64,000 nt of DNA from Planococcus citri (lineage: Eukaryota > Arthropoda > Insecta > Hemiptera > Pseudococcidae): assembly GCF_950023065.1 (NCBI RefSeq), contig NC_088680.1, positions 10,218,559-10,282,558 of the forward strand, in the 5' to 3' direction. Each line of letters begins with the position of its first letter. Within the stretch, counting starts at the first letter, position 1. A model generated the notes under the pieces. The model made no database searches and was not told where the DNA came from. It was given only the letters and a program-made list of their open reading frames with translations. The translations under genes and the position numbers were made by a program. Below, piece by piece: positions 55,778-64,000 of this stretch.

Positions 55778-56224
55778 ATGAACCTTTTACTAAATTGGGA
55801 TGTCTCCTTCCCCAATGAAGAGTTGATAATAAAAACAGGCCTGGATAATGATGATCTACAACCCATTGTGGCCATTTCAGATCGTAGAGGGTTTAAAGCA
55901 GGCTCATTTTTCAAACTAAAAATTCACGACTGGTTCAAATTTATCAATACGCCGTTTTTTAAAAAGTTGAAAGAATCAACTAATCAGCCTGTACCAGAAG
56001 GAGACGTGAATGATGGACCTGATTACTCAAACCATAGAGTTGATTCCATTGGTGATTATAAACTCATAAGTGACGATTCTTCAATTAGAATACTCAATTC
56101 CTGCTACAAACCTGTCATTATAGTACATAAAATTCAATTTGAAAAGTTGAAAGAAATTCTCTTCCACTTGATATCATACAGATTGATTCATTTACAAAGT
56201 TATCAAATCCTCTCGATTGCTTAA
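55778..56224 (+). CDS. Maverick accessory protein, unknown (148 aa)
   Basis: A free-standing intact frame between integrase and the 206-residue ORF. It has no signal peptide or clear membrane segment. Aromatic-rich features include GSFFKLKIHDWFKFINTPFF (about residues 42-61), an acidic EGDVNDGPDYSN loop and a hydrophobic C-terminus. I do not recognise it; accessory genes at this place vary between Mavericks. It reads as coding because it sits after a TATA box and has Maverick-like codon use. Confidence 0.55.
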   Translation: MNLLLNWDVSFPNEELIIKTGLDNDDLQPIVAISDRRGFKAGSFFKLKIHDWFKFINTPFFKKLKESTNQPVPEGDVNDGPDYSNHRVDSIGDYKLISDDSSIRILNSCYKPVIIVHKIQFEKLKEILFHLISYRLIHLQSYQILSIA

Positions 56225-56310
56225 TAGCTTATAAAAAGGTCATAAGTCATGTTTGACAGGTTGTTTTCTAACAATAACCAATAGGAAACGAGATTTTTCA
56301 ATCAAAGTAA

Positions 56311-56320
56311 TGTATAAAAG
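56311..56320 (+). promoter_or_regulatory. TATA-like box before the 206-residue ORF
   Basis: TGTATAAAAG lies about 80 bases before the ATG at 56,395. Confidence 0.5.
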
Positions 56321-56394
56321 CTGATGAATAGAGTAAAATAACGTTATTTCATCAACTGATGTTGGACAAACCACATCTACTTTGAACTAGTTGA

Positions 56395-57015
56395 ATGTCT
56401 TTGAATTCAGTGGTCTTGATTTTGTGTGGCGTCTTTGTTGCCCATTTGCATAAGCTTGTACTGCATTCTATTACAAAAAATAGCATCATGGCGAAGAATA
56501 GTACTGTTACATTTGTTGACTTTTCTTTTTACCGTGACTGGCGCAACTCCATCATTATTAAAGAGATAAGCGCTCGAGACCTAAAAGGCGAGTATGGATT
56601 TCATCACGTGTACCTACCACCTTACTCTTTTGAAGATTTACCTCGCTCAAACCGTTTTACTGCTAAATGGCAGGTTAATTACTTGGAAATGATTGAATGG
56701 GACAGTGGTTACATGGAGTACAGTGAACTCTCAAATGTCCTTGAAGAACTTGGTCAACATGCCTCTAATGGCGAAATTTTAGTGAAGGGTGAAGAAAAAG
56801 CAAGATACCTCAGAAATAAGTTGAATCGCTTTAATGTGAAAATTATTGAAATGTCAGAAGAATTTCAAACACCTTCATTAAGAGAACTCAGGAAAATGTA
56901 TCCTGCTATTGTCAAGATTAGTGGTTGTAGCTATAATCATAACTGTTGTGTATTATTGCATATGAATTTATTGTTTCAATGGTATGTTGAACATTGTATG
57001 TCAAATTTGATGTAA
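56395..57015 (+). CDS. Maverick accessory protein, possible RNase-H-fold relative (206 aa)
   Basis: An intact frame, convergent with the polymerase gene 148 bases away. The central part FVDFSFYRDW, IIKEISARDL, YLPPYSFEDLP, SNRFTAKWQVNYLEMIEWDSGYMEYSELSNVL and EILVKGEEKARYLRNKL follows a pattern I associate with a family of uncharacterised arthropod proteins found near mobile and viral elements. The acidic residue in VDF and the KE pair could suggest a DEDD-exonuclease-like fold. The end has CSYNHNCCVLLHMN, a possible metal site. The N-terminal 20 residues are hydrophobic, but an internal ATG at 56,488 (MAKNST) would remove them. Function not established. Confidence 0.6.
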   Translation: MSLNSVVLILCGVFVAHLHKLVLHSITKNSIMAKNSTVTFVDFSFYRDWRNSIIIKEISARDLKGEYGFHHVYLPPYSFEDLPRSNRFTAKWQVNYLEMIEWDSGYMEYSELSNVLEELGQHASNGEILVKGEEKARYLRNKLNRFNVKIIEMSEEFQTPSLRELRKMYPAIVKISGCSYNHNCCVLLHMNLLFQWYVEHCMSNLM

Positions 57016-57162
57016 ATATATCTCATTTAAAAGAAATTGAGCGTGTTGTCATTGACTTTTTACTCTTGTAAGAAATGAAAAACAAACTTTTTTTTCTCTA
57101 TGGTTTATTGTACTATAAAAATCTGTACAGGTAATTACAATGAAAAGGTAGAAAGAAAAAAC

Positions 57163-59720
57163 TTATTGATATTCACTTATCTTATAATGACCCCAAGGAA
57201 GGGTTTCTATACCATTAGGCAATAAAAATCTCTTATCATCTGCAAAGCTTAAGGCTTTTTTATTCAATAATTGAGTATAAATTACATGCTTATGGCTACG
57301 AAAATTGTACATGGGCTTAAAAATATCTGTCTTATTTTCCAAACAGTCTTTATATTCATCCATTTTTAAATCATTCTCAACTACACATTTTTTTATACCT
57401 TTACATTTCTTAGTAATCCTATCTTCTACATTAAAACAGTAGGACTTTGATTTTAAACCTATAAACTCGTACATTATTTTACCATTACATTCATCTTTAA
57501 ATTTTCCGACCACTTTTTTATTTACAATGGGGAAATTATAAATATTTTCCTTAGGATAGTCACTAGTGTCAAAATGAGTAGGTACAAGGGGTAAGATATC
57601 TGCATAAAAGTTATGGGTTCTTATGTCATAGAGCAAGGAGTCTGTATCAGTATAACAAAGTTCAACCTTATCATTATACAGTGGCTTTATTACATTGTAA
57701 TGGAAATTGTACATAAGCAGTTTAGAAGAGTCCAAGACAGAAAACCCAATATAAATAGGCTTATCATACACAATCTTAACCTTATTTAATTCTATGGCTA
57801 CCAAATTTTCATTAAAAATGGTACAGCTATGAAATTGAGGGAGATTTACATAGTACTGAGCACCTCTTTTTTGCTTATCAGATTCAAACTGAGAAACAAG
57901 TCGCACATCAATCCGTTTTTCAACAGATTCCATGGTTTTACCAAAAACTGAATTGTTCATCAACTTCCAAAAATCTTTTTCAAATTCAGTCTTTGCTTGG
58001 GCTCTTTTTGAGGTGTTTAGGTCAATGTAGGGTTTCAGCCAACGAGATTGTCTAAATTTTAAAATTCTATGTATTTTGCTCAGTTTTAGACCTTGAGTAA
58101 GACATTGTTTCAGGTTACAGTAATGAATTACATAATTTTTTTTATCAAGAACATTTGCAATCAATTTACGCTGCTTAGATTTAGAGCCTGGGGGGATCAT
58201 GGATTCAGGACAGAAGGGAAAGTCTTTGTGATTATCGTGTAATTCTTTAGGGTACTCGAGATCTACCTCTAAAATGTATCCAATCTGAGCATCATCGGGG
58301 ATCTTGAATACATCAAAATTACTCACATCTTCTACCCACTCAAACCCACTATGACCAAGATAGCTACTCAAACTATGACCATACAAGTTGTTGCAGTCCA
58401 AGTACACTAAATGATGTGCAGGTTTGGAGGGGTCAAAATTTCTCATAAAAGTGTTATTAGCTGTAGCTTTTCGTTTGGAACACTGAGAAAGACCACCTCG
58501 GATTCCCTTCTTAATAAAGTGAACCATATCGATATCAGTCAATAAATCTAGAGTAATTTTAGTATATTTTAGCATAGCATCCCAGCTAAGTCCTGGAGAA
58601 GTAAAGTACTGAGCAGGATCTAGCTTATAAGTATTGAGACATAAATCTCGAAAGTTTTCAAAAACATCAGTAAGGAGCAAGACATCTGTTTTAAGGTACA
58701 AATCAGAGTATTCGCCTAAATTTTTACAGTTGAACTTTTTCCAAATTTCCCCTGCCCGCTTATACTCCTCATCTGTGACCCCAGATTTCGTTAATTTTGA
58801 GTAAAATTCATCTTTTGATGGTAAATGTTCCAATTTAAGCTTTTCCTCAGAGTCAGTAAATTCATATGGAAACACCCCTTTCAAGCTCATTAATTTAAAT
58901 TCTTCCTGATCCTGAAAGTGAGATGCCAAGGTTTTGAGCTGATCAGGTAGCAAATTTTTAACCAGTTTGTCCAAACTAGCTGCCAAAAACCTGCAAGAAT
59001 CTAAAAATCGGAGTTTTACAAATGTTTTTTTAACTTCATTTTCAGAAATTATTACATCACATGGGACGTGTTTTGTAAAAGAGATGTATTTTTCTTTAGT
59101 GTTGGCTATTAAATCAACCCTACTATTATCATACCCTATCTCTGGAATAATGAAGTGAGCGTCATAATTGCTCAAGTTATGTAGAATTACTGGTACAAAA
59201 TCAGGACGCTGTAAATTTATATTACAATTTTGGTGAGCACAACCTCGATATAAACCTGTGAAATGATCGTGATCCCTGACCCTAACATCACCATTTTCAA
59301 ATCTTTTCTCGCATATGTAGCACATGCTAGACTCTCTAAACTCTGTCTCTTGTTCAGGTGTTAGTGGTTTCATAGGTACAGTTTTCGAAAGGTAGGTATG
59401 TGCTCGTCTAGCTTCTTCCTGCAAGTAGGTCCAGAACTGTTTTACACAATCAGAGCCTCTGTACAAAAAGTACCTATCTAATTTCGAGTCAAAGGAGCAC
59501 TTTGTAAAACAAGCAAAACTGAATGGTTCATGTAAGGAGACATTTTCAGTATGAGATGTAGTTGGGTCATTGGAGCAGGAAGAGAATGGTTTCAAGTAGG
59601 CTTCAAAGTCTGAGTAAATTACAAAAGGAACACGGAGCATTTTATGTACATTTTTAAAGTTTATTTTTGCTTTTTCACCTTCGGGTACAATGCTCACAAT
59701 ATGATTACAGTCATTTTCCT
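57163..59720 (-). CDS. pPolB: Protein-primed DNA polymerase B, 5' truncated
   Basis: Replicates the element. Numbering from the GTG at 59,697: Exo I DFE at D30/E32, Exo II NLSNYD near 174-179, Exo III YLKTD near 334-338, polymerase motif A DCNNLYG (434-440), motif B KLMNNSVFG (578-586) and motif C YTDTDSLLYD (682-691). Between Exo I and II is an HNH/endonuclease-VII-like zinc region, CYIC then DHDHFTGLYRG and CNI (126-160). The frame stays open upstream of the GTG to 59,720 with polymerase-like codons and then meets the LTR that begins TGTAGGGGG at 59,721. The expected extra N-terminal 200 or more residues are absent. The gene is therefore broken by insertion. Confidence 0.95.
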
Positions 59721-60516
59721 TGTAGGGGGAGATTATGCAGATCTGGGGTGCTAGTTACTTCGATCCTTAGCTTCTAGGAAAGGATTCACGAAAGTAACGA
59801 ATCTCTCTACATGAACAGGACCCTCTGAGTACCATTGGTTCAGTCCGAGAACCTCACGGGGGCCCAACCCTAGATATCGGTTGGGGTTTGAGCCAGAATA
59901 AATAAAACTCGTAAATTGGGAATTTACTCCTTGTTATTTCCTCTGGGTGAGTGACCAAGCCACCAATATCATCATAGGACGAATTTGAGTGTTGGGAAAC
60001 GAATATTAATTACGTAAATAAGAACACAGATCTTCTTCAAGTACATCTAATTATCTCAAATTACGAGAAAAGAACAACATGAAGTTGATATCTCTTGAGA
60101 GTAATTATTGGAGAAGGAAAGGGAGGTTGAGAATTACTACAAATTCGTAGCCTATTCTCGGATTGGTATTTTTGGATAAAAAATTGGTAAAGAAAAGATA
60201 AATACCTGGGATTGTGTTGAGTTGGGAAGACAATATAATTAATTCCAACCATACTAGGAATTAATTAAAAATTGCTTGTTGTATGGTAATACACTTCCGG
60301 AAGTTCCAATACACCTGACTTTATAGAATTAATAATTATAGGGAGTATCACAAGTCAGTGTGAAAAGATTCCCTATCCAATAAAATTGGACACGTAAATA
60401 AGAGGCACTTCCGTAAATAGTGACCCCTGAGCTCCATGTACTTGGCTAGTTTCATCCACTGCGTTATAGAACGAATAGAATTAATGTGAACGAATATTGT
60501 GACCCCCGAATCCACA
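59721..60516 (-). mobile_element. LTR (796 bp) inserted in the polymerase gene
   Basis: TGTAGGGGG at 59,721 abuts polymerase codons; CCACA ends it at 60,516, giving TGT...ACA termini. On the minus strand it starts TGTGGATTCGGGGGTCAC, nearly the same as the start TGTGGAGTCCGGGGGTGAC of the solo LTR at 4,830. Its end CTCCCCCTACA is like that LTR's CTCCCGGTACA, which favours minus orientation. The bases left (TCCT) and right (CTGG) do not match, and no polymerase frame resumes at 60,517, so it is not a solo LTR; internal sequence should lie to the right. A TGGTAGCC run at 60,518 could be a primer site if the orientation were reversed. Confidence 0.65.
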
Positions 60517-61417
60517 CTGGTAGCCCCCTAAGCCTCGGAGAGTCTAGGAGAGCTGACCAGGCAGTTCGGCAGTACATTGGATACTGACTGTACAGTGGAA
60601 CTAGCAACTATGAGCTTAGGGTAAAAATGAGTCTGGACCAAGCAGCAGAGGCAGCGGATGCGCGCGTTTCTAGGCTATGATTGGCTGAATATTATGTCAT
60701 GAGATCGCGGAAATACCCATGTATTGATAGTATCCGCGAGCTGAATATTCGCGTCAGGTTGGGCAATATAAGAAATGTTTTTTCTCCCAGTTAGGTAGCA
60801 GAAAAAGCTGTTTTTTCTCCCTCTACAAATGCCCCGATTTAGGTGACAGATGAACAAGGGAGAAATATGGTACGTAAATCAATAAGAAGCGGGAGAATAG
60901 AATTAATAGAATCAATAATCTTCATATTCAGCATCAATAATCTGCGTGCCCAACCTATCAGCTAATCAATAGAATCAATAGAATCAATACTAATCATCCG
61001 CGCCCACTGCCCCGAATTATGTAGCATATTTACGTGCTTGTGAAGTGTGTACTGGAAGTAATAGAAGTAATAAGAAATCCCTACAACTCAACCAAGATAT
61101 TCCAGGGATAAAGATAGAAGAAAGATACATGGAAAATTAAACTCAAGAGTAAAAAATACAAAGTAGAAAAATGCATAAAAAGTTACAAAATACAGTAAGT
61201 GAAAAATGCAAAAGTAGCTAAAGTAGAGAATAAAAAATAACAATAATATTTACAGTATGAAAAAATGAAAAAAGAATATCAGGTATTTTCGTAAATAAAA
61301 GTTGAAACTTGAAAATACAATGAACTGGAAATATTCAAACGTATGTAAAAAATTCATTTCCATGTATGAGAATAAAATTGTAAAAACTCATTATTGATTG
61401 TAACATCTTTTTTTTTT
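60517..61417. other. Non-coding stretch between LTR and helicase gene
   Basis: No ORF of note. It contains a GATTGGCT (CCAAT-type) and TATGTCATGAG pair at 60,680-60,703, echoed by GATTGGCTTG and TATGACGTAAC at 62,881-62,916, and runs of (A/T)AGAATCAAT. A purine-rich segment of the 3'-LTR type is only weakly present at 60,517-60,535 on the minus strand. Confidence 0.4.
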
Positions 61418-62677
61418 TTATTTAGGAGTACCGATAGGAAGAATACATACCGCATTGAAATCGTGCAGAGTCAACTTACGTGAATGCAGAATCAGTGAAG
61501 AAGGTAGGTCTAAATTGTTTACTGTGTAATAATCTAGCTTCTTGGTATGCCGACTGAAAGCCACTATGATATGTGGTAGGCTATCATAAATTGAATTCTG
61601 ATGATGAATTAATCGAACTAATATAATATTTTCGGCTTGTTTTCCCTGGTACTCGTGTATGGTGTTTACAGGAAATCCTTTGCTGGCTAGTATTTGCTTC
61701 TCGTTTTGCGTAAATACTAGGTAATGAGAATCAATAAAATGAGGCAAATGGTTGACATTCTTCAAGGTATGCAGGTTCATTTCAGCATATACTTGCGAAG
61801 TAGACAGCATTCCATGTTGATAAAATTCTGAGAATAATGCTGTGGTGGTAAGAGTGCATCGAAATGAAATGTTCAAAAATTCTATTTCTGAAATTAAATA
61901 CTCTGGAATGCAGGAAAAATGGATTGATGGTATAGGCGAGCGATTGATGTACTGTATTTGATGTCTGTCTCCGACTAAAATTACTTCTGAAGCTCGAGCT
62001 TTCTCTACTGCAAATATAATTTGGCCAAAGTGAATTAAGAAAGCTTCATCGATAAATATTCGAGAGTAGCGAGATGTATTTTGGCTCATCAAATAAGAAT
62101 CAATAGTTCGGTAGTTTCGTCGTAGAGTAATTTCATTGATTGAAAGTCCATTTTTCTCATTAAAACGCCTGCGAAAATTCTCTGCACTGTCTTTCGTTGG
62201 GAATAAAACCAAATCACCAATGCTTCGGGTATTATCTAAGATGTAGGTAGTTTTACCGCAGCCTGGCACGCCTTGAACTAATTTGAAGTGAGGAATTAAT
62301 AAATGTTGAAGATTGATATTTTTGCACGCAAAGAACAAATCATAATCGCTGAGAATTCGTGTATCTTGCGTAACTACCAACTTGTTAGAATTAATTTCGA
62401 ATGAAGTAGAATTAATATCTGAAAATTTGATTAAATTAATTCCATCACAGGCGTATTTGTAATTACTATGTCGAGGTGTTTGAGTAAATTTTTTAGAATT
62501 AATATCGTAGATTCCCAAGTCAAATTTAGGTAGAGTTAATTTTTCTGAGTTTTCGCATCTATAATGAATAATGCTGGCATTCCACAGTGCTGAAATAGAA
62601 TTTTGGTACCAAATGTTGATTTGTTCATTTGCGGCATAGAATAAATATGAATAAGTATTCTCTTGTAAATCAGCCAT
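61418..62677 (-). CDS. Superfamily 1 helicase of plus-strand RNA virus type (419 aa)
   Basis: An NTP-driven helicase of the Viral_helicase1 group, as in virga/nege-like viruses. The N-terminal 130 residues are not recognised. Motif I is VQGVPGCGKTTYIL (134-147), motif II RIFIDEAF (206-213), motif III VILVGDRHQIQYINR (232-246), a motif IV-like FLNISFRCT (268-275), motif V TIHEYQGKQAENIILVRL (339-356) and motif VI IVAFSRHTKKLDYYTV (371-386). In such viruses this domain is part of a long polyprotein; here it has its own ATG and stop with no in-frame breaks. This suggests a retained or captured gene. The stop codon overlaps AATAAA followed by an A-run on the minus strand. Three INS-containing segments derive from the AGAATTAAT repeat. 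Confidence 0.85.
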   Translation of the reverse strand: MADLQENTYSYLFYAANEQINIWYQNSISALWNASIIHYRCENSEKLTLPKFDLGIYDINSKKFTQTPRHSNYKYACDGINLIKFSDINSTSFEINSNKLVVTQDTRILSDYDLFFACKNINLQHLLIPHFKLVQGVPGCGKTTYILDNTRSIGDLVLFPTKDSAENFRRRFNEKNGLSINEITLRRNYRTIDSYLMSQNTSRYSRIFIDEAFLIHFGQIIFAVEKARASEVILVGDRHQIQYINRSPIPSIHFSCIPEYLISEIEFLNISFRCTLTTTALFSEFYQHGMLSTSQVYAEMNLHTLKNVNHLPHFIDSHYLVFTQNEKQILASKGFPVNTIHEYQGKQAENIILVRLIHHQNSIYDSLPHIIVAFSRHTKKLDYYTVNNLDLPSSLILHSRKLTLHDFNAVCILPIGTPK

Positions 62678-63023
62678 TTCTTCAAAATTAATAGAAATAA
62701 TAGAATGAATAGAAATAATAAATCAGGTTTGAACTAAAAGGTTGTACTCGTTGTAAATGAACAAATGACTAGAAAATGGAAACAATACACATATTCTTCG
62801 AATAAATAAAAATTGAATCTCGTCGCTGGGAAAAATAAAAAGAAAAAGTTGAATAAATTGAAAAAATAAGACTAGCTGCTGATTGGCTTGAAAATTGAAC
62901 TATTTTTATGACGTAACACAACCAGCGTTATCAATCACCGAACTGTATTTATCTATTTTAGAAAAAATGATAATTGCGAAAATATCGATAGAATTAATAA
63001 TACATGGTATTTAATACAAATCA
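62678..63023. other. Spacer between SGNH-like and helicase genes
   Basis: 346 bases, no ORF. It holds GCTGATTGGCTTGAAAATTG and TTTTTATGACGTAACAC at 62,876-62,920, a possible CCAAT/CRE promoter pair. On the minus strand it lies downstream of the SGNH-like gene and upstream of the helicase. Confidence 0.4.
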
Positions 63024-64000
63024 TTAACGTCGTTTTTCAGCTCTTCTAAAGCTCGGAGAGTTCGGTCGCTTGAGATATGGTTTTCGTAGTCGCTTATCAG
63101 CTAGATATGGAATCAATCCCAGCAAGATTTCGAGATGGAAACTCTGCGGTAGTACTGGAAGATCGTTCTCGGTTGGACCCTGTTTATCGATTATTGTCTC
63201 AATTTCATGAAGGTAGATGATTCGTCGTGTATTACTGAATAATACAGCCTTGTATCGGAGCCAAGCGCGAAAATCTTTGCAAAGCTGATCATTTTCCTTA
63301 GTAAGTATAGGTGGTAAAAGTATGATTTTTGATACGTGCGTATTCTTAATAAAACATATCAGCTGCTTCGCATCTTCAATAATATCATCCAGCTTACGTT
63401 TGTCGGCAATGTCGCGATGTCCAATTGATAGTATGATATACTTCGGCAGCACAACGACAAATTTGCGCAAGTTCGACTGTAAATCTGTAATTGAGATGGA
63501 ACGATTGATGAATAAATTGTTAGGCAGCTGATTGATAAGGTCAATGTTTCCTGCTACAGCATCGTCGACTATGCCATTAATAATTCCATCGCCAATTAAC
63601 CAATGACTTTGTAGAAAATAAACAGGTTCGGGTCGTCGATCTGAACGCTTGAGTTTTCCAGCCACTAAATAGAAGTAAAATTGTGGCTCCTGACAGTAAT
63701 TTGCCATATCGCGCGGAATTTGTCTATCTAAATAGAAAGGCAGTTCCGCTACTAAAGAGTGAAATGTGGCTGTTGTCACGATACCATTTTGAGGAATGCG
63801 CAGCTTCGAAAATACACCATATGTTGGTTTATGATAATATGTAATAGGCTGGTTCGGTCTTATATCAATCCTGTTGATTTTTAATCGTGCATTCTCTCTG
63901 TTTACAGGTATAATTGGAGCTGGAACAGGCGCTGCTTCGTGTACGTGAGCTGGAGCTGATGGTTGGAGTACTGGATGAAAAACTTCTTCGAAATTTATAT
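63024..64000 (-). CDS. SGNH-hydrolase-like protein, 5' end beyond window
   Basis: The frame is open from the window edge (minus strand) to the stop at 63,024, about 324 residues; the GTG at 63,779 is only the first start-like codon, not a convincing start. The N-terminal visible part is rich in P and A (PSAPAHVHEAAPVPAPIIPV). The fold-like part has a block I LIGDGIINGIV where the usual catalytic serine (GDS) is glycine, a block III SIGHRD where GxND is expected, and a block V SFHLEILLGLIPYL with the histidine kept. It therefore resembles an SGNH/GDSL domain with a changed active site and may be non-catalytic. The C-terminus is basic (KRLRKPYLKRPNSPSFRR). The family call is tentative. Confidence 0.5.
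   Translation of the reverse strand, partial: INFEEVFHPVLQPSAPAHVHEAAPVPAPIIPVNRENARLKINRIDIRPNQPITYYHKPTYGVFSKLRIPQNGIVTTATFHSLVAELPFYLDRQIPRDMANYCQEPQFYFYLVAGKLKRSDRRPEPVYFLQSHWLIGDGIINGIVDDAVAGNIDLINQLPNNLFINRSISITDLQSNLRKFVVVLPKYIILSIGHRDIADKRKLDDIIEDAKQLICFIKNTHVSKIILLPPILTKENDQLCKDFRAWLRYKAVLFSNTRRIIYLHEIETIIDKQGPTENDLPVLPQSFHLEILLGLIPYLADKRLRKPYLKRPNSPSFRRAEKRR

Larger units (their letters stand above)
49416..59720. mobile_element. Maverick/Polinton (adintovirus-like) element, right part cut by an LTR
   Basis: The genes present are capsid, penton-like, protease, core, ATPase, PY-like, integrase, two accessory ORFs and protein-primed DNA polymerase B. Structural genes are on the minus strand, ATPase to accessory genes on the plus strand, and polymerase on the minus strand. 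This set defines a Maverick and its viral relatives. Most frames are intact. The exceptions are a probable 1-base shift at the start of the penton gene and the polymerase, which loses its N-terminus at the LTR at 59,721. Terminal repeats were not identified. Confidence 0.95.
59721..64000 (-). mobile_element. Possible LTR element carrying helicase and SGNH-like genes (partial)
   Basis: The LTR, 900 bases of non-coding sequence, the SF1 helicase and the SGNH-like ORF follow in order. The 9-mer AGAATTAAT occurs seven times in the same orientation: 60,325, 60,477, 60,899, 62,387, 62,408, 62,495 and 62,990. It is thus shared by the LTR, the spacers and the helicase gene, hinting at one unit. The second LTR and any gag-pol would be beyond the window. 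An alternative is an endogenous viral sequence next to an unrelated LTR. Confidence 0.4.

Noticed and set aside
59721..60516. Solo LTR inside the polymerase gene
   Set aside because: No matching target duplication on the right and no polymerase frame beyond it.

Overview
This is AT-rich eukaryotic nuclear DNA, almost certainly from an insect. Coding sequences are split by GT-AG introns, TTAGG telomere-type pentamers occur, and most of the window is transposon-derived. The many short TAGGTAGGTACCTACC-type runs and the small secreted proteins made from tandem gene copies fit a sap-feeding hemipteran (aphid or scale-insect type). That placement is an inference from style, not proof. There are no rRNA, CRISPR or bacterial-type features.

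Layout. 0-5.7 kb holds a piggyBac-type non-autonomous element (TTAA duplication, CCCTACACCGCAT ends), a 460-bp palindromic MITE, a broken 3' copy of the Ig gene found further right, and a fold-back element carrying a 478-bp solo LTR with a TTAG duplication. 6.2-8.1 kb is a six-exon gene for a secreted one-Ig-domain protein. 8.5-9.7 kb and 13.2-15.7 kb are two large minisatellites; the second lies in the intron of a minus-strand two-exon secreted-protein gene (10,960-17,017). 18.3-19.0 kb holds the last three exons of a minus-strand multi-pass membrane protein.

19.5-40.6 kb is an expanded array: four copies of a small secreted coiled-coil gene (starts 23,456; 26,534; 34,898; 40,014) plus one remnant, in duplicated blocks with fold-back elements, a 132-bp minisatellite, a TIR element at 20.3-21.3 kb and an apparently intact Tc1/mariner-type transposon at 31.1-32.5 kb. 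40.8-44.1 kb is a six-exon membrane-protein gene whose exon phases all agree.

44.7-49.0 kb is a near-perfect 4.3-kb palindrome. Each arm carries the same four-exon small gene, converging on a centre flanked by facing TTAGG arrays. Next comes a Maverick/Polinton (adintovirus-like) element: major capsid, a 56-residue basic protein, penton-like protein, adenain-like protease and PLA2-domain core protein on the minus strand; packaging ATPase, PY-like protein, integrase and two accessory genes on the plus strand; then protein-primed DNA polymerase B on the minus strand. Several of these genes have TATA-like boxes at plausible distances. The polymerase gene is cut at its 5' end by an LTR (59,721-60,516). 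To the right of the LTR, on the minus strand, lie an intact SF1 helicase of the plus-strand RNA virus (virga/nege-like) type and a partial SGNH-hydrolase-like ORF running off the window. A repeated 9-mer shared by the LTR and the flanks and body of these genes suggests they belong to one element. This unusual combination is the best candidate here for something undescribed.
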